Shown here: one piece after another, positions 26,292-34,997 of the stretch
How positions within the stretch are numbered: the stretch's first letter is position 1
How the letters are laid out: each line of letters starts with the position of its first letter
Source of the DNA: CAYQQK01 sp964420065
GTDB lineage: Bacteria > Bacillota > Dethiobacteria > DTU022
Assembly: GCA_964420065.1 (NCBI GenBank)
Contig: CAYQQK010000007.1
Coordinates: forward strand, 14,775 to 78,774
Direction: 5' to 3'
DNA length: 64,000 nt
Notes under the pieces: model-generated
What the model was told of the DNA's origin: nothing
The model's database searches: none
Seen by the model: the letters and a program-made list of their open reading frames with translations, nothing else
Made by a program: the position numbers and the translations under genes

Positions 26292-26611
26292 ATAGCGACC
26301 TGATCCGGGTGCTGTTTTTGATGGCCCTGGTGACCTACCTGCCCCGTGCCCTGCCGGTGTTGTTTCTTTCCCGACGGCCGTTGCCCGCTTTCCTGACCCG
26401 GTGGTTGGCCTATATCCCGGTGGCGGTTCTGGCGGCTCTGCTGGGCCCGCTGTTGCTGATACCCGGTAAAAGCATCAACCTGAGCCCGGTTGCCAATTCC
26501 TATTTTTGGGTTTCCCTACCCGTACTGGCCGTGGCCCTGCGAACGCGAAACATGTTTGTCACCGTTATCTTCGGGATGCTTTTGATGGCCGGCTGGCGTG
26601 CTTTTTGTTAA
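26288..26611 (+). CDS. azlD: AzlD-type transporter small subunit
   Basis: 107 residues, four hydrophobic helices. The N-terminal pattern ALVTYLPRALPVLFLSRRPLP is diagnostic of AzlD (quoted in part; residues about 12-31), as is the short hydrophobic end. It partners AzlC, whose gene ends inside its start codon. Confidence 0.88.
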   Translation: MNSDLIRVLFLMALVTYLPRALPVLFLSRRPLPAFLTRWLAYIPVAVLAALLGPLLLIPGKSINLSPVANSYFWVSLPVLAVALRTRNMFVTVIFGMLLMAGWRAFC

Positions 26612-26687
26612 AATTGGCCGGAAGGAAGAGGAATCACGGTTATACTATCGAATAAACAGAAAATCATTGAAGTGAGGTGCAAAGACG

Positions 26688-27695
26688 GTGCGCGGTGAAA
26701 GAAAGATCTACCATTGTTTGCGGGCGCAACAATTTGACCGGGCTTTTTTGGAAAAAATTTGTGACCTGGCCGAGAAGGTGCGGGAAATTGCCCGGACAAA
26801 GGTGGGAATGGAGTTCCTGTCCTCGACCTTGAACCACAAGCGGGCCATGCTCTATTTCGTGCAACCTTCGACGCGAACATTCCTCTCCTTCTACAGTGCC
26901 TGCCAGATCCTGGGGATAAAGTGCGCCGAAGTCCGCGATCCGAAAACTTCTTCGGAAGTAAAAGGGGAATCGGAAGAAGATACGGTGCGCATTTTTTCCC
27001 TTTATTTCGATCTGATCATCATGCGTCACCACCGGGCCAATTTTGCCGAAGCCATCGCGGCCATGATCGATGATACCGAGCACCCGGTTCCGGTGATCAA
27101 CGCCGGATCAGGCAAGGACGAGCATCCCACCCAGGCCCTTCTGGATATTTACACTCTGCAACGTAGTTTTGCCCGCCGGGGCGGCATTGACGGTAAAAGC
27201 ATTGCCTTTGTGGGCGATCTTCTAAGGGGCCGCACCATCCGTTCTCTGGCCTTCCTTCTCACTCGCTACCGGGACGTCAAGCAGTATTTCATTGCTCCGC
27301 CGCAGTACCAGATTGGGCCGGATATCCTTGCCCGCCTGGATGAGGCGAAGGTCGAATACGAAGTGACTGAAAACTTTGCCGCCGTCATTCCCGAGGTGGA
27401 TGCGATCTATATGACCCGGCTTCAGGACGAATGGGATCAGGCCGACGGAATTGTTTCCAATTATGATCAAGCCGGCTTTTCCTTGACCAGCAAGGAACTG
27501 CCGCTTCTGAAACCGGATGCGGTGATCATGCATCCGCTGCCCCGGCGTCATGAAATCATGCCGGAGGTGGACAGCGATCCCCGGGCCGCTTACTGGCAGC
27601 AGGTCCGTAATGGCATGTGGGCGCGGGTAGCCCTGATTGCCATGATATTCGGGCGCGATCGCAACATCCTTGAATACCATCTTGACAGCCACTAA
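26688..27695 (+). CDS. pyrB: Aspartate carbamoyltransferase catalytic chain
   Basis: Condenses carbamoyl phosphate and aspartate in pyrimidine synthesis. 335 residues. Carbamoyl-phosphate site STRTFLSFYSA (residues about 61-71), the RHHRAN loop, HPTQALLDIYT and the aspartate-side MHPLPRRHEI are present. The GKSIAFVGDLLRGRTIRSL segment is typical of PyrB rather than ornithine transcarbamylase. The chain is about 25 residues longer than the E. coli chain. It stands alone, without pyrI or a PyrR attenuator visible upstream, followed by a terminator. Start GTG 26688 follows GAAGTGAGGTG. Confidence 0.92.
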   Translation: MRGERKIYHCLRAQQFDRAFLEKICDLAEKVREIARTKVGMEFLSSTLNHKRAMLYFVQPSTRTFLSFYSACQILGIKCAEVRDPKTSSEVKGESEEDTVRIFSLYFDLIIMRHHRANFAEAIAAMIDDTEHPVPVINAGSGKDEHPTQALLDIYTLQRSFARRGGIDGKSIAFVGDLLRGRTIRSLAFLLTRYRDVKQYFIAPPQYQIGPDILARLDEAKVEYEVTENFAAVIPEVDAIYMTRLQDEWDQADGIVSNYDQAGFSLTSKELPLLKPDAVIMHPLPRRHEIMPEVDSDPRAAYWQQVRNGMWARVALIAMIFGRDRNILEYHLDSH

Positions 27696-27708
27696 AACGA
27701 ACTCGACC

Positions 27709-27736
27709 GGGGCTGCCCCAAAAGGGCGGCCCCTTT
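27709..27736 (+). terminator. Terminator after pyrB
   Basis: GGGGCTGCCC (27709-27718) pairs with GGGCGGCCCC (27724-27733) with one wobble and a 5-nt CAAAA loop. Only three T follow, so it is a moderately strong candidate. Confidence 0.65.
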
Positions 27737-28048
27737 GAGACAGACGACGAATATTTTCTTGACATATTGAAGCACATGATCAAAAATTTTCATCCTTATG
27801 AACCGGATATTTTTACCTGCCGGAGAAGGCACTACGGCTTGGTTCAACCGGGTCTTTCGAAATACAGGTGTTGTATACTGCCGGACTTTCCCCGGATTCC
27901 GTCTGTTTTTACCTTCCCCTTTTAAAAGGTTTTGATCGGCGGGGATACAGTGTTCAGAAGTTGCGTCGGCCGGACCGATCTACCCGGCGGTGATGGTGCG
28001 GAATTTCCGTATAATCCGGAGCGTCTTTTTCAGAAGCCGCCGTTTGTA
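27737..28048. other. Intergenic stretch before the tRNA operon
   Basis: About 310 bases without a convincing gene. A 49-codon frame from 27777 has no ribosome site or family resemblance. A TTGACA at 27770 has no good -10 partner. The promoter of the tRNA operon begins at its right end. Confidence 0.4.
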
Positions 28049-28077
28049 TTGACTTTTTGACCACGCTTGTGTATACT
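28049..28077 (+). promoter_or_regulatory. Promoter of the five-gene tRNA operon
   Basis: TTGACT (28049-28054) and TATACT (28072-28077) are spaced by 17 bp. The -10 box lies 14 nt before the first mature tRNA base. Confidence 0.85.
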
Positions 28078-28091
28078 GGTGACGATGTCGG

Positions 28092-28168
28092 GGAGCTGTG
28101 GTGTAGTTGGTTAACATACCGGCCTGTCAAGCCGGAGACCGCGGGTTCAAGCCCCGTCAGCTCCGCCA
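28092..28168 (+). tRNA. tRNA-Asp (anticodon GTC)
   Basis: 77 nt with encoded CCA. Acceptor GGAGCTG/CAGCTCC; anticodon stem CCGGC/GCCGG with loop CTGTCAA gives GTC. First gene of the cluster. Confidence 0.97.
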
Positions 28169-28170
28169 TC

Positions 28171-28246
<76 letters not shown>

Positions 28247-28251
28247 TTCGG

Positions 28252-28326
28252 GCGGAAGTGGCTCAGTGGTAGAGCATCGCCTTGCCAAGGCGAGGGCCGC
28301 GGGTTCGAATCCCGTCTTCCGCTCCA
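28252..28326 (+). tRNA. tRNA-Gly (anticodon GCC)
   Basis: 75 nt with encoded CCA. Acceptor GCGGAAG/CTTCCGC; anticodon stem TCGCC/GGCGA with loop TTGCCAA gives GCC. Confidence 0.97.
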
Positions 28327-28334
28327 TTTTTTAT

Positions 28335-28409
28335 GGCGACATAGCCAAGTGGTAAGGCAGAGGACTGCAAATCCTCGATTCCCCGGTTCAAATCCGGGTG
28401 TCGCCTCCA
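28335..28409 (+). tRNA. tRNA-Cys (anticodon GCA)
   Basis: 75 nt with encoded CCA. Acceptor GGCGACA/TGTCGCC; anticodon stem GAGGA/TCCTC with loop CTGCAAA gives GCA. Confidence 0.97.
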
Positions 28410-28419
28410 TTTTTTTTTT

Positions 28420-28510
28420 GCCGGGATGGCGGAACAGGCAGACGCAAGGGACTTAAAATCCCTCGGGTACACACTTACCCGTACCGGTTCGATTCCGGTT
28501 CCCGGCACCA
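28420..28510 (+). tRNA. tRNA-Leu (anticodon TAA)
   Basis: 91 nt with encoded CCA and the long variable arm of a leucine tRNA. Acceptor GCCGGGA/TCCCGGC; anticodon stem AGGGA/TCCCT with loop CTTAAAA gives TAA. Last gene of the cluster. Confidence 0.97.
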
Positions 28511-28534
28511 CCCGATCTCATCGATTTCATTTTT

Positions 28535-28564
28535 AAGGCAGATCTTGTTTCTGCCTTGTTTTTA
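28535..28564 (+). terminator. Terminator of the tRNA operon
   Basis: AAGGCAGA (28535-28542) and TCTGCCTT (28550-28557) form a perfect 8-bp stem with a 7-nt loop, followed by GTTTTT. Confidence 0.9.
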
Positions 28565-28772
28565 ATTGTTATCAGTTATGTTTTCATACTGTTACCACCA
28601 GGGTTTGGCAAGAAAGGAACCGGTCAATTACCGGACGCCCGGGTTGAGGCGGCCTTTTATTTTTTCGGTGTATTCTCGGTAGCCCGGCAGCTCCTTTTGC
28701 AGCGCTCGATCTTCCGGATGGGTGCGTGTTTGTGATAAACTAATAAGGTTTCCATTGAAGAAAAGAGAACAA

Positions 28773-30689
28773 ATGATGATCAAAAGAAATCAAATCATAA
28801 ACATTGCCGTTATCGCCCACGTTGATGCGGGCAAATCCACCCTGGTTGATGCCTTTCTTGCCCAAAGCGGTATTTTCCGGGAAAACGAACAGGTGATGGA
28901 CTGTGTGATGGATTCGAACGACCTCGAAAGGGAACGGGGCATCACGATCTATTCCAAAAACTGTTCCATCATGCACGAAGGTTACAAGATCAACATTATC
29001 GACACACCCGGGCACGCCGATTTTTCTTCCGAAGTGGAGCGTATTATCAAGACCGTTGATACGGTTATACTTCTGGTTGACTCCTCGGAAGGACCGATGC
29101 CGCAGACGCGTTTTGTTTTGCAAAAATCGTTGGAGCAGGGTTTGATTCCGATTCTGCTGATCAATAAAATAGACAAAAAAGACGCACGGATAAACGAAGT
29201 CGTGGATGAAGTCTACGAACTGTTCATGGACCTGGGCGCGACGGATGCACAATTGGATTTCAAGATTTTGTACGGTATTGCCAGGCAGGGAGTTGTTGTA
29301 CGCGACCCGGCGGAGGTAAGGGACATTGCTGTTCAGTCGGGCCACATGAAAATAAAGAAAAGCGCTTCAGGACATAGCGGTTTCAGTATCGCGCCGCTTT
29401 TTGATGCGATTATTGAACAGGTAAAGGGATACCCCGACCGGTCCGGTGAACCTCTCCAGTTCCAGATATCGTCCCTGGGGTACGATGATTATGTCGGACG
29501 CCTGGGTATCGGCCGGATAGACAAAGGGTCTATCCACAGCGGTCAAATTGTTGCAGTGGTAGGCTCTGATGGCAACAGCCGGCTCCACAAGGTCAGCCGG
29601 ACTTATGTTTACAAGGGGTTAAAAAGATCGGAAGAGCACCGTGTTTTCTGCGGTGACATTTGTGTCGTATCCGGGCTGGCCGATATCACGATCGGCGATA
29701 CGATCTGTGACGAAGCCCATCCGGTCCGACTGCCGTCAATCAAGATCGAAGAACCGACAATGAGCATGAACTTTATAGTCAACACATCTCCTTTTGCCGG
29801 TAGAGAGGGTAAATTTGTAACGACACGGCATATAAAAGAGCGGTTGGAAAAGGAGCTGGAGGTCAACGTCGGTTTGCTGGTTGAACCGACGGATTCCACC
29901 GACGCGTTCAAGGTTTCCGGTCGTGGCGAGCTCCATCTTTCGGTTTTGATCGAGAACATGAGGCGGGAAGGATATGAGTTCTCGGTTTCCAAACCGGAGG
30001 TGATCTTTAAAAAAGGTCCCGGGGGGCATAAAACCGAGCCGGTTGAGGAGGTGGTGATTGAAGTACCGGAGCAATATACCGGAGGGATCATCTCCGAACT
30101 CAATCTTCGCAAGGGGATCATGAAGAGTATGGACGGAAAGAACGGGCGTTCAAGATTAATCTATACGGCGCCCACGCGTGGGCTTTTGGGCTTCAGAAGT
30201 TTATTTATCAACCAAACGCGGGGCGAAGGGACCATGGTCCGGCGTTTTTATGCCTATGAAGCATACAAGGGCGGGATTACCGAAAGAGCGAACGGGGTTG
30301 TTATTGCGCAAGAGGAAGGCGTGACGACGCCGTATGCATTGGTGAATATCAGCGAGCGGGCGGAAATGTTTGTAGCGCCCGGCACGCACGTCTACGAAGG
30401 AATGATCGTGGGACTTAACAGTCGACACGAGGATATGGTTGTAAACCCGTGCAAGGCCAAAAAAGCCAGCAACATGCGCGCCGCAGGCAGTGACGAAGCC
30501 GTCAAATTGTCTCCCCACAGGGTTTTTTCACTGGAAGAGGCGCTGGAGTTTATCAATGGTGATGAACTTGTCGAAATTACTCCTTTGAACATCAGGCTTC
30601 GTAAAATGTTTCTGCAGGAAATAGAACGCAGAAGATCCGATCGACTTGCAGGTGGGAAAAAGCATAATGAAAATAAAATGAAATGGTGA
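28773..30689 (+). CDS. typA: TypA/BipA-like ribosome-associated GTPase (divergent)
   Basis: Translational GTPase, 638 residues, with GTP-binding, EF-G-like and TypA-specific C-terminal domains. The G1 motif reads AHVDAGKSTL instead of the usual AHVDHGKTTL. G2/G3 are ERGITI and DTPGHADFSSEVER, G4 is NKID. The TypA signature MDSNDLERERGIT, the GRGELHLSVLIENMRREGYEF segment and the C-terminal TRGLLGFRS and RADRLAGG-like end place it in this family. TypA supports 50S assembly and stress growth. It is about 25 residues longer than usual, from a basic tail. Start ATG 28773 (or 28776) is chosen over an upstream GTG at 28722 because the family starts just before IINIAVIAH. The gene is more AT-rich than its neighbours. 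Confidence 0.85.
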   Translation: MMIKRNQIINIAVIAHVDAGKSTLVDAFLAQSGIFRENEQVMDCVMDSNDLERERGITIYSKNCSIMHEGYKINIIDTPGHADFSSEVERIIKTVDTVILLVDSSEGPMPQTRFVLQKSLEQGLIPILLINKIDKKDARINEVVDEVYELFMDLGATDAQLDFKILYGIARQGVVVRDPAEVRDIAVQSGHMKIKKSASGHSGFSIAPLFDAIIEQVKGYPDRSGEPLQFQISSLGYDDYVGRLGIGRIDKGSIHSGQIVAVVGSDGNSRLHKVSRTYVYKGLKRSEEHRVFCGDICVVSGLADITIGDTICDEAHPVRLPSIKIEEPTMSMNFIVNTSPFAGREGKFVTTRHIKERLEKELEVNVGLLVEPTDSTDAFKVSGRGELHLSVLIENMRREGYEFSVSKPEVIFKKGPGGHKTEPVEEVVIEVPEQYTGGIISELNLRKGIMKSMDGKNGRSRLIYTAPTRGLLGFRSLFINQTRGEGTMVRRFYAYEAYKGGITERANGVVIAQEEGVTTPYALVNISERAEMFVAPGTHVYEGMIVGLNSRHEDMVVNPCKAKKASNMRAAGSDEAVKLSPHRVFSLEEALEFINGDELVEITPLNIRLRKMFLQEIERRRSDRLAGGKKHNENKMKW

Positions 30690-30699
30690 TCAGTGTTCA

Positions 30700-30915
30700 A
30701 TGAAAATTGGAGCCCGGACAATTAAAACCGGTTTGGTGGTTACATTGACCATACTATTGGTTAATGTCCTGGAAACAAAACTTGATATTACGGCATATAA
30801 TATTGCCGGGATGGCGGCCATTACAGCAATAATAGGCATGCAGCCTTCCATCAGGGGTAGTCTCGAGACCTTTAGGAACAGGTTAATCGCTACTTTTTAT
30901 TGGTACTTTTGTTGA
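30700..30915 (+). pseudogene. N-terminal remnant of an aromatic acid exporter family protein
   Basis: 71 codons resembling the first two transmembrane helices of the aromatic acid exporter (FUSC-like) family: GARTIKTGLVVTLTILL, AGMAAITAIIGMQPSIRGS, FRNRLIAT. Full family members have roughly 300 residues. After RNRLIAT the frame runs into a stop; a +/-1 shift would continue with a leucine-rich helix for about a dozen codons before another stop. It is probably a decayed fragment. The following promoter lies in its tail. Confidence 0.6.
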
Positions 30916-30939
30916 CAGCCGTTTACACTTTGCTATAAT
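30912..30939 (+). promoter_or_regulatory. Promoter of the NifX-like gene
   Basis: Perfect TTGACA (30912-30917) and perfect TATAAT (30934-30939) with a 16-bp spacer, about 55 nt before the start codon. Confidence 0.82.
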
Positions 30940-30997
30940 TATGGGCATAAGTCAACAACCAACCGGTTATTGACATTACGGAAAAGAGGGCTAAGTG

Positions 30998-31384
30998 ATG
31001 ATTGTGGCAATTGCAACGGATAAAGGTTGTGTATCACCGCATTTCGGGAGATGTCAGGCCTATACGATGGTAACTATCGCGGGTGGAAAAGTTGTTACAA
31101 AAGAAGAACTGGCCAACCCCGGGCATGCACCGGGTGCAATTCCTGAATACTTGAATAAAAAAGGCGTAAAAAAAGTAATCTGTGGCGGCATCGGTGCAAA
31201 AGCGATGGCACTTTTCGGGCAGTATGGGATTGAAATAATAGCGGGTGTGGAAAATACGGTTGAAAATGTGATCACGGGTCTTCTGAAAGGAACACTTACC
31301 GGTGGGGATAGTCTTTGCCGGCCGGGCGACGGACGCGGGTACGGCATTGAAAAAACGGAATGTGAGCACACCGACGAGGAATAG
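30998..31384 (+). CDS. NifX/NifB-type dinitrogenase cofactor-domain protein
   Basis: 128 residues of the dinitrogenase iron-molybdenum cofactor biosynthesis domain. Seen: IVAIATDKGCVSPHFGRCQAY (partly quoted), KGVKKVICGGIGAKAMALF and NTVENVITGLLKG. The tail carries extra cysteines (LCRPGDG, ECEH). Such small proteins are widespread in anaerobes without nitrogenase and are thought to bind Fe-S or Mo precursors. ATG 30998 is preferred over GTG 30995. The monocistronic unit has its own strong promoter and sits just before molybdenum hydroxylase accessory genes, which may be meaningful. Confidence 0.82.
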   Translation: MIVAIATDKGCVSPHFGRCQAYTMVTIAGGKVVTKEELANPGHAPGAIPEYLNKKGVKKVICGGIGAKAMALFGQYGIEIIAGVENTVENVITGLLKGTLTGGDSLCRPGDGRGYGIEKTECEHTDEE

Positions 31385-31533
31385 GAATGTGGATTATAGT
31401 GGTAAGCAACCGGGTTTAATGGGCGCACTTTCCTTAAAGCATACCATCTCCCGATCTGATTACTTTAAATGGTATTCCTGCCAACAGCACTGACCTATGG
31501 TAAAATCAATGTAAAAGGAGAGTGCCTGAAAAA

Positions 31534-32352
31534 ATGGACCTGCCGGAAAGAATCGTGGTTAAAGGGGCCGGGGATTTGGGCACCGGGGTGGCCCACCGCC
31601 TTTGGAGTTCCGGGTTTGAAGTAATTTTACTGGAATTGCCCGGCCCGCTGGTGGTCCGTCGGGGTGCGGCATTTGCCACGGCGGTTTTTACGGAGAGTTG
31701 GACGGTGGAGGGAGTAACCGCCCGCCTTTGCCACTCTCCCGAAAAAGTGGAAACAGCCCTGGCCCGGCGCGAGGTGGCGTTGCTGGTAGACCCGAAGGGG
31801 GAATACATTCGCAAGCATACGCCCGGGGTCCTGGTGGATGCGATCATGGCCAAGCGTAATACCGGGACCAGCCGTCATGACGCCCCGGCGGTGATTGCTC
31901 TTGGTCCCGGCTTTCGCGCTCCGGAAGAAGTGCATGCCGTAGTGGAAACACAGCGGGGCCCGGATCTGGGCCGGGTATACTACCACGGGAGTGCTGCTAC
32001 AGATAGCGGAGTGCCGGGGGATGTGGCCGGAATGAAGATCGAACGACTGCTTCGGGCCCCGGCGGAAGGATTATTTGAACCGCTTAAAAAGATTGGAGAG
32101 CTGGTTAAGCAGGGGGAGACGGTGGCCCGGGTTGAGGGAGAACCTGTTGTTGCCCAAATTGACGGACTTTTACGGGGTCTCCTCTACGCCGGTTTGCCGG
32201 TTCAAAAGGGGATGAAAGTTGGCGATGTTGATCCGCGGGGGGCAGCGATCAACTGGCGTGCTGTATCGGACAAGGCCCGCGCGGTTGGCGGTGGGACCCT
32301 GGAAGCGCTGCTGCATCTCTCCTGCCCGGAAAAATTTGCGAACGCCGATTGA
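31534..32352 (+). CDS. yqeB: YqeB: selenium-dependent molybdenum hydroxylase accessory protein
   Basis: 272 residues of the EF2563/YqeB family, linked genomically with labile-selenium molybdenum hydroxylases. The N-terminus VVKGAGDLGTGVAHRLWSSGF is a Rossmann-like nucleotide loop (quoted in part). Further conserved parts are RRGAAFATAVF, LVDPKGE, ALGPGF and the hydrophobic GDVAGM; the C-terminal biotinyl-like half carries KQGETVARVEG. Exact function is unknown; a role in selenium insertion or handling is assumed from family context. ATG 31534 was chosen with AAAGGAG about 13 nt upstream; GTG 31522 is an alternative. First gene of a probable yqeB-xdhC-modE-yqeC operon. Confidence 0.85.
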   Translation: MDLPERIVVKGAGDLGTGVAHRLWSSGFEVILLELPGPLVVRRGAAFATAVFTESWTVEGVTARLCHSPEKVETALARREVALLVDPKGEYIRKHTPGVLVDAIMAKRNTGTSRHDAPAVIALGPGFRAPEEVHAVVETQRGPDLGRVYYHGSAATDSGVPGDVAGMKIERLLRAPAEGLFEPLKKIGELVKQGETVARVEGEPVVAQIDGLLRGLLYAGLPVQKGMKVGDVDPRGAAINWRAVSDKARAVGGGTLEALLHLSCPEKFANAD

Positions 32353-32416
32353 TTTTTGACAGTCGTTATACTTTTTGGGCAATAACGGCTCTTTGGTGAG
32401 GGAGACGTGATGGTAA

Positions 32417-33238
32417 ATGAATCTAACGGTTTATCGTAAGGTAGTGGAGCTGCTGGAAAAAGGAGAACCGGCGGCGCTGGTGACGGTAGTCCAGGTCACC
32501 GGCTCGGCGTCGGGGAAGCCCGGTTTTAAAATGGTGGTGGATTCCCGGGGTGAAGCGATGGGAACCGTAGGCGGGGGACAGATCGAGATCGTGGCTCTGC
32601 GGGAAGCCCGCCGGGCGATGGCCGAAGGAAATCCGCGTCAGTTTACCTACGAGTTGACGTCCGAGGAGGCGGGGGGTATCGGGATGCTCTGCGGGGGAAA
32701 AACCACCCTCATGATCGAACCGCTTTTCCCTCCGGCGGAGATGGTTATTTTTGGCGCCGGTCACATTGCCCAACCGCTGGCGGCCATGGGCAAAATGCTC
32801 GGGTTTGCGATTACGGTTATAGATGATCGGGAAGAATTCTGCAACCGGCAGCGTTTCCCGGAAGCAAGCCGGCTTCTTGTTGCCGGGCTGGAGGAGGTAA
32901 GAGATCGGCTTGCTTTGCATAGCAATAGTTACGTCATTATCGTCACCAGGGGGCATGCCGGGGATCAGCTGGCACTGGAGCAGACCCTGCGCAGCTCCGT
33001 TCGTTACCTGGGGATGATCGGCAGCCGGCGCAAAATAGAGGCTATTTTTGCCAACCTGCGCGAGAAGGGTTTCAAGGACGAGGAGCTGGCCCGTGTTTAC
33101 AGCCCCATCGGCCTGGGTATCGGGGCTCAAACTCCGCCGGAGATTGCTTTAAGTATCTGTGCAGAAATTGTGGCTGTCAAGTATGGTCAATGCGCGTGCC
33201 CGGGGGGTCGGGAAAGGAGAAAAGGCGGTGAACTATAG
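32417..33238 (+). CDS. XdhC/CoxF family molybdenum cofactor insertion protein
   Basis: 273 residues. The XdhC/CoxI N-terminal domain (LLEKGEPAALVTVVQVTGSA, GTVGGGQIE, GMLCGGKTTLMIEP) is followed by a Rossmann-type domain with IFGAGHIAQPLAAMGKMLGF, VIDDREEFCNRQRFP and MIGSRRKIEAIF. The two-domain form binds molybdopterin and delivers sulfurated Moco to xanthine dehydrogenase-type enzymes. No hydroxylase structural genes are in the window. The 3' end overlaps the next gene by 11 nt. Confidence 0.9.
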   Translation: MNLTVYRKVVELLEKGEPAALVTVVQVTGSASGKPGFKMVVDSRGEAMGTVGGGQIEIVALREARRAMAEGNPRQFTYELTSEEAGGIGMLCGGKTTLMIEPLFPPAEMVIFGAGHIAQPLAAMGKMLGFAITVIDDREEFCNRQRFPEASRLLVAGLEEVRDRLALHSNSYVIIVTRGHAGDQLALEQTLRSSVRYLGMIGSRRKIEAIFANLREKGFKDEELARVYSPIGLGIGAQTPPEIALSICAEIVAVKYGQCACPGGRERRKGGEL

Positions 33239-33581
33239 CCCTAACTGTAAACTTTGGATTGAGAAAGAGGGTAAAAAAGTTTTCGGTGACGGGCCCTGTG
33301 ATATTTTGGTCCGGATCCGGCGTAGTGGTTCCCTGCGGACCGCCGCTGCCGAGATCAATATGTCCTATAGTCAGGCCTGGCGGCTGTTGGATTCGCTGGA
33401 CCGCAAGCTTGGTTTCCCACTTTTGGTCAGGCGGGTCGGGGGGCTGGAAGGCGGCGGTTCGGAGCTCACTGCAGAAGGGGAAGACCTCATCCGCCGTTAT
33501 ACCGGTTACCGCCGTGAAGCAAAAAAGGTATTGCATGATCTGTTTGCAAAACATTTCGGACCACAGGCAGGAAACGAATAA
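33228..33581 (+). CDS. ModE-like winged-helix regulator
   Basis: 117 residues, only the N-terminal DNA-binding half of ModE/LysR-type proteins. The helix-turn-helix shows as GSLRTAAAEINMSYSQAWRLL, quoted in part (residues about 34-53), followed by LGFPLLVRRVGG, GGGSELTAEGEDLI and RRYTGYR. Molybdate-binding domains are lacking, so it may sense through another route or act constitutively. GTG 33228 has GGAAAGGAG 9 nt upstream; longer readings inside xdhC are unlikely. It ends one base before the next start codon. Confidence 0.82.
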   Translation: MNYSPNCKLWIEKEGKKVFGDGPCDILVRIRRSGSLRTAAAEINMSYSQAWRLLDSLDRKLGFPLLVRRVGGLEGGGSELTAEGEDLIRRYTGYRREAKKVLHDLFAKHFGPQAGNE

Positions 33582-34997
33582 ATGGACCTGACAGCACCGC
33601 AATCGGAACTGCTATCGGTCTGGCGGGCCCTATCCGGTCTTGAGCCGGGACTGGCGGCTATGTACGGTGCGGGCGGTAAAACTTCCTTGTTGAATCACCT
33701 CTCTGATGCAGCGGTTGCATCGGGTCGGGAAACGGTTTATACCACCACCACCCACATCCGCCCCCGGGACCGGGTCGGGTTGATTTTGAGCGAGGGCCGC
33801 CCCTGGCAGGAACTGATCGCCACTTTACGGGCGCAGTTGGCCCGGGAAAGGTTGGTGGCCCTGGCGGGATGTTTGTTGCCGGAAAGGAAACTGCGCGGGG
33901 TCGAGCCGGCCTTGCTCGAGCGCCTGCAAGCTGTTTTTCCCGAAGCCGTTTTCCTGGTGGAGGCCGATGGAGCCGCCGGGCGATCATTGAAAGGATATGC
34001 TTCGCATGAGCCGGTGCTTCCACCGCGATCAAACCTGATCTTTCCGGTGCTGGGGCTGTCCGCGCTCGGTTCTCCAGCCGGTCCGGAGGTGGTACACCGA
34101 CCGGAGCACCTGCTGCCGGCCCTGGGGCTTTCCCCGGGTCAAATCCTGACCGCAACCGATTTGATCCGGGCCATGCTTTACCTGATCCGCCACGGCCTGC
34201 GGCAGGCGCCGCAGGCGGAGGTGATCCCCGTCTTTAATCAGGCGGACCGGATCGAAGGGATGGAGGCGGAACTGTTGCCGGAAACCTGTGCCGGTCTGCA
34301 GGACTGTCCGGCGGTACAACGGTTTATCTATACCGCTTTGCAGAAAAAACCGCTGCTGCGCTTTTTTCTGGAACGCGACCCGCAGACCGGTCGTTTTGTC
34401 ATCCCGGTTAGCGCGGTGATACTGGCCGCCGGCTTGTCGGAGCGCATGGGTTGTGACAAGCTGGCCCTTACTTTTCGGGGAAAAACCGTGCTTGAACATA
34501 CTGTCGAACAGGCTGCATCCGCCGGTTTACGGGAAGTGATCGTCGTCGTGCGTCCAGACAGTCCCTGGCCGGAAAAACTTGCCTGCCGGCTCGGGGTACG
34601 GGTGGTATGTAACCCGCGTTTTCGGGAGGGGATCGCTTCATCATTGCAGGCCGGTCTGGCGGCGGCAACGGCGGGTAACCAGGCGGTATTATTTGTCCTG
34701 GGGGATCAGCCCCTGGTTTCTGCTGCCGTCTACCGGGCGCTGGTGGCGGCTTACCGGAGTTGTCCGGCACCGGTGATCCATCCGGCCTACCGCGGCCGCC
34801 GGGGAAACCCGGTTCTATTCGATCGCCGGACCTGGCCATACCTGTTTCAGTTGCAGGGAGATACCGGGGGCAGACAGATCTTTCCCCGGCTTGACCCAAC
34901 TGATATAAATGTGATTGAAACCGACGACCCGTCCGTATGTATGGATCTGGACTGCCCGGAAGATTACCGCCGCCTGCAGGAACAAAAGGGCTTCTAG
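33582..34997 (+). CDS. YqeC-MocA fusion: selenium accessory domain plus Moco nucleotidyltransferase
   Basis: 471 residues. The N-terminal part (about 20-240) matches YqeC: MYGAGGKTSLLNHLSD is a P-loop-like segment, then TTTTHIRPRD, LVEADGAAGRSLKGYASHEPVLP. The C-terminal part (about 277-471) is a MobA/MocA-type transferase: AVILAAGLSERMGCDKL, VLEHTVEQA, FVLGDQPLVS, HPAYRGRRGNPVLF and GDTGGR. MocA makes molybdopterin cytosine dinucleotide, the cofactor of hydroxylases of the xanthine dehydrogenase family. The fusion links a selenium-linked function with cofactor nucleotide activation in one chain. It begins one base after the ModE-like gene and ends the operon. Confidence 0.87.
   Translation: MDLTAPQSELLSVWRALSGLEPGLAAMYGAGGKTSLLNHLSDAAVASGRETVYTTTTHIRPRDRVGLILSEGRPWQELIATLRAQLARERLVALAGCLLPERKLRGVEPALLERLQAVFPEAVFLVEADGAAGRSLKGYASHEPVLPPRSNLIFPVLGLSALGSPAGPEVVHRPEHLLPALGLSPGQILTATDLIRAMLYLIRHGLRQAPQAEVIPVFNQADRIEGMEAELLPETCAGLQDCPAVQRFIYTALQKKPLLRFFLERDPQTGRFVIPVSAVILAAGLSERMGCDKLALTFRGKTVLEHTVEQAASAGLREVIVVVRPDSPWPEKLACRLGVRVVCNPRFREGIASSLQAGLAAATAGNQAVLFVLGDQPLVSAAVYRALVAAYRSCPAPVIHPAYRGRRGNPVLFDRRTWPYLFQLQGDTGGRQIFPRLDPTDINVIETDDPSVCMDLDCPEDYRRLQEQKGF

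Noticed and set aside
31302..31493. Small frame after the NifX-like gene
   Set aside because: It overlaps the gene's end in another frame, without ribosome site or similarity.
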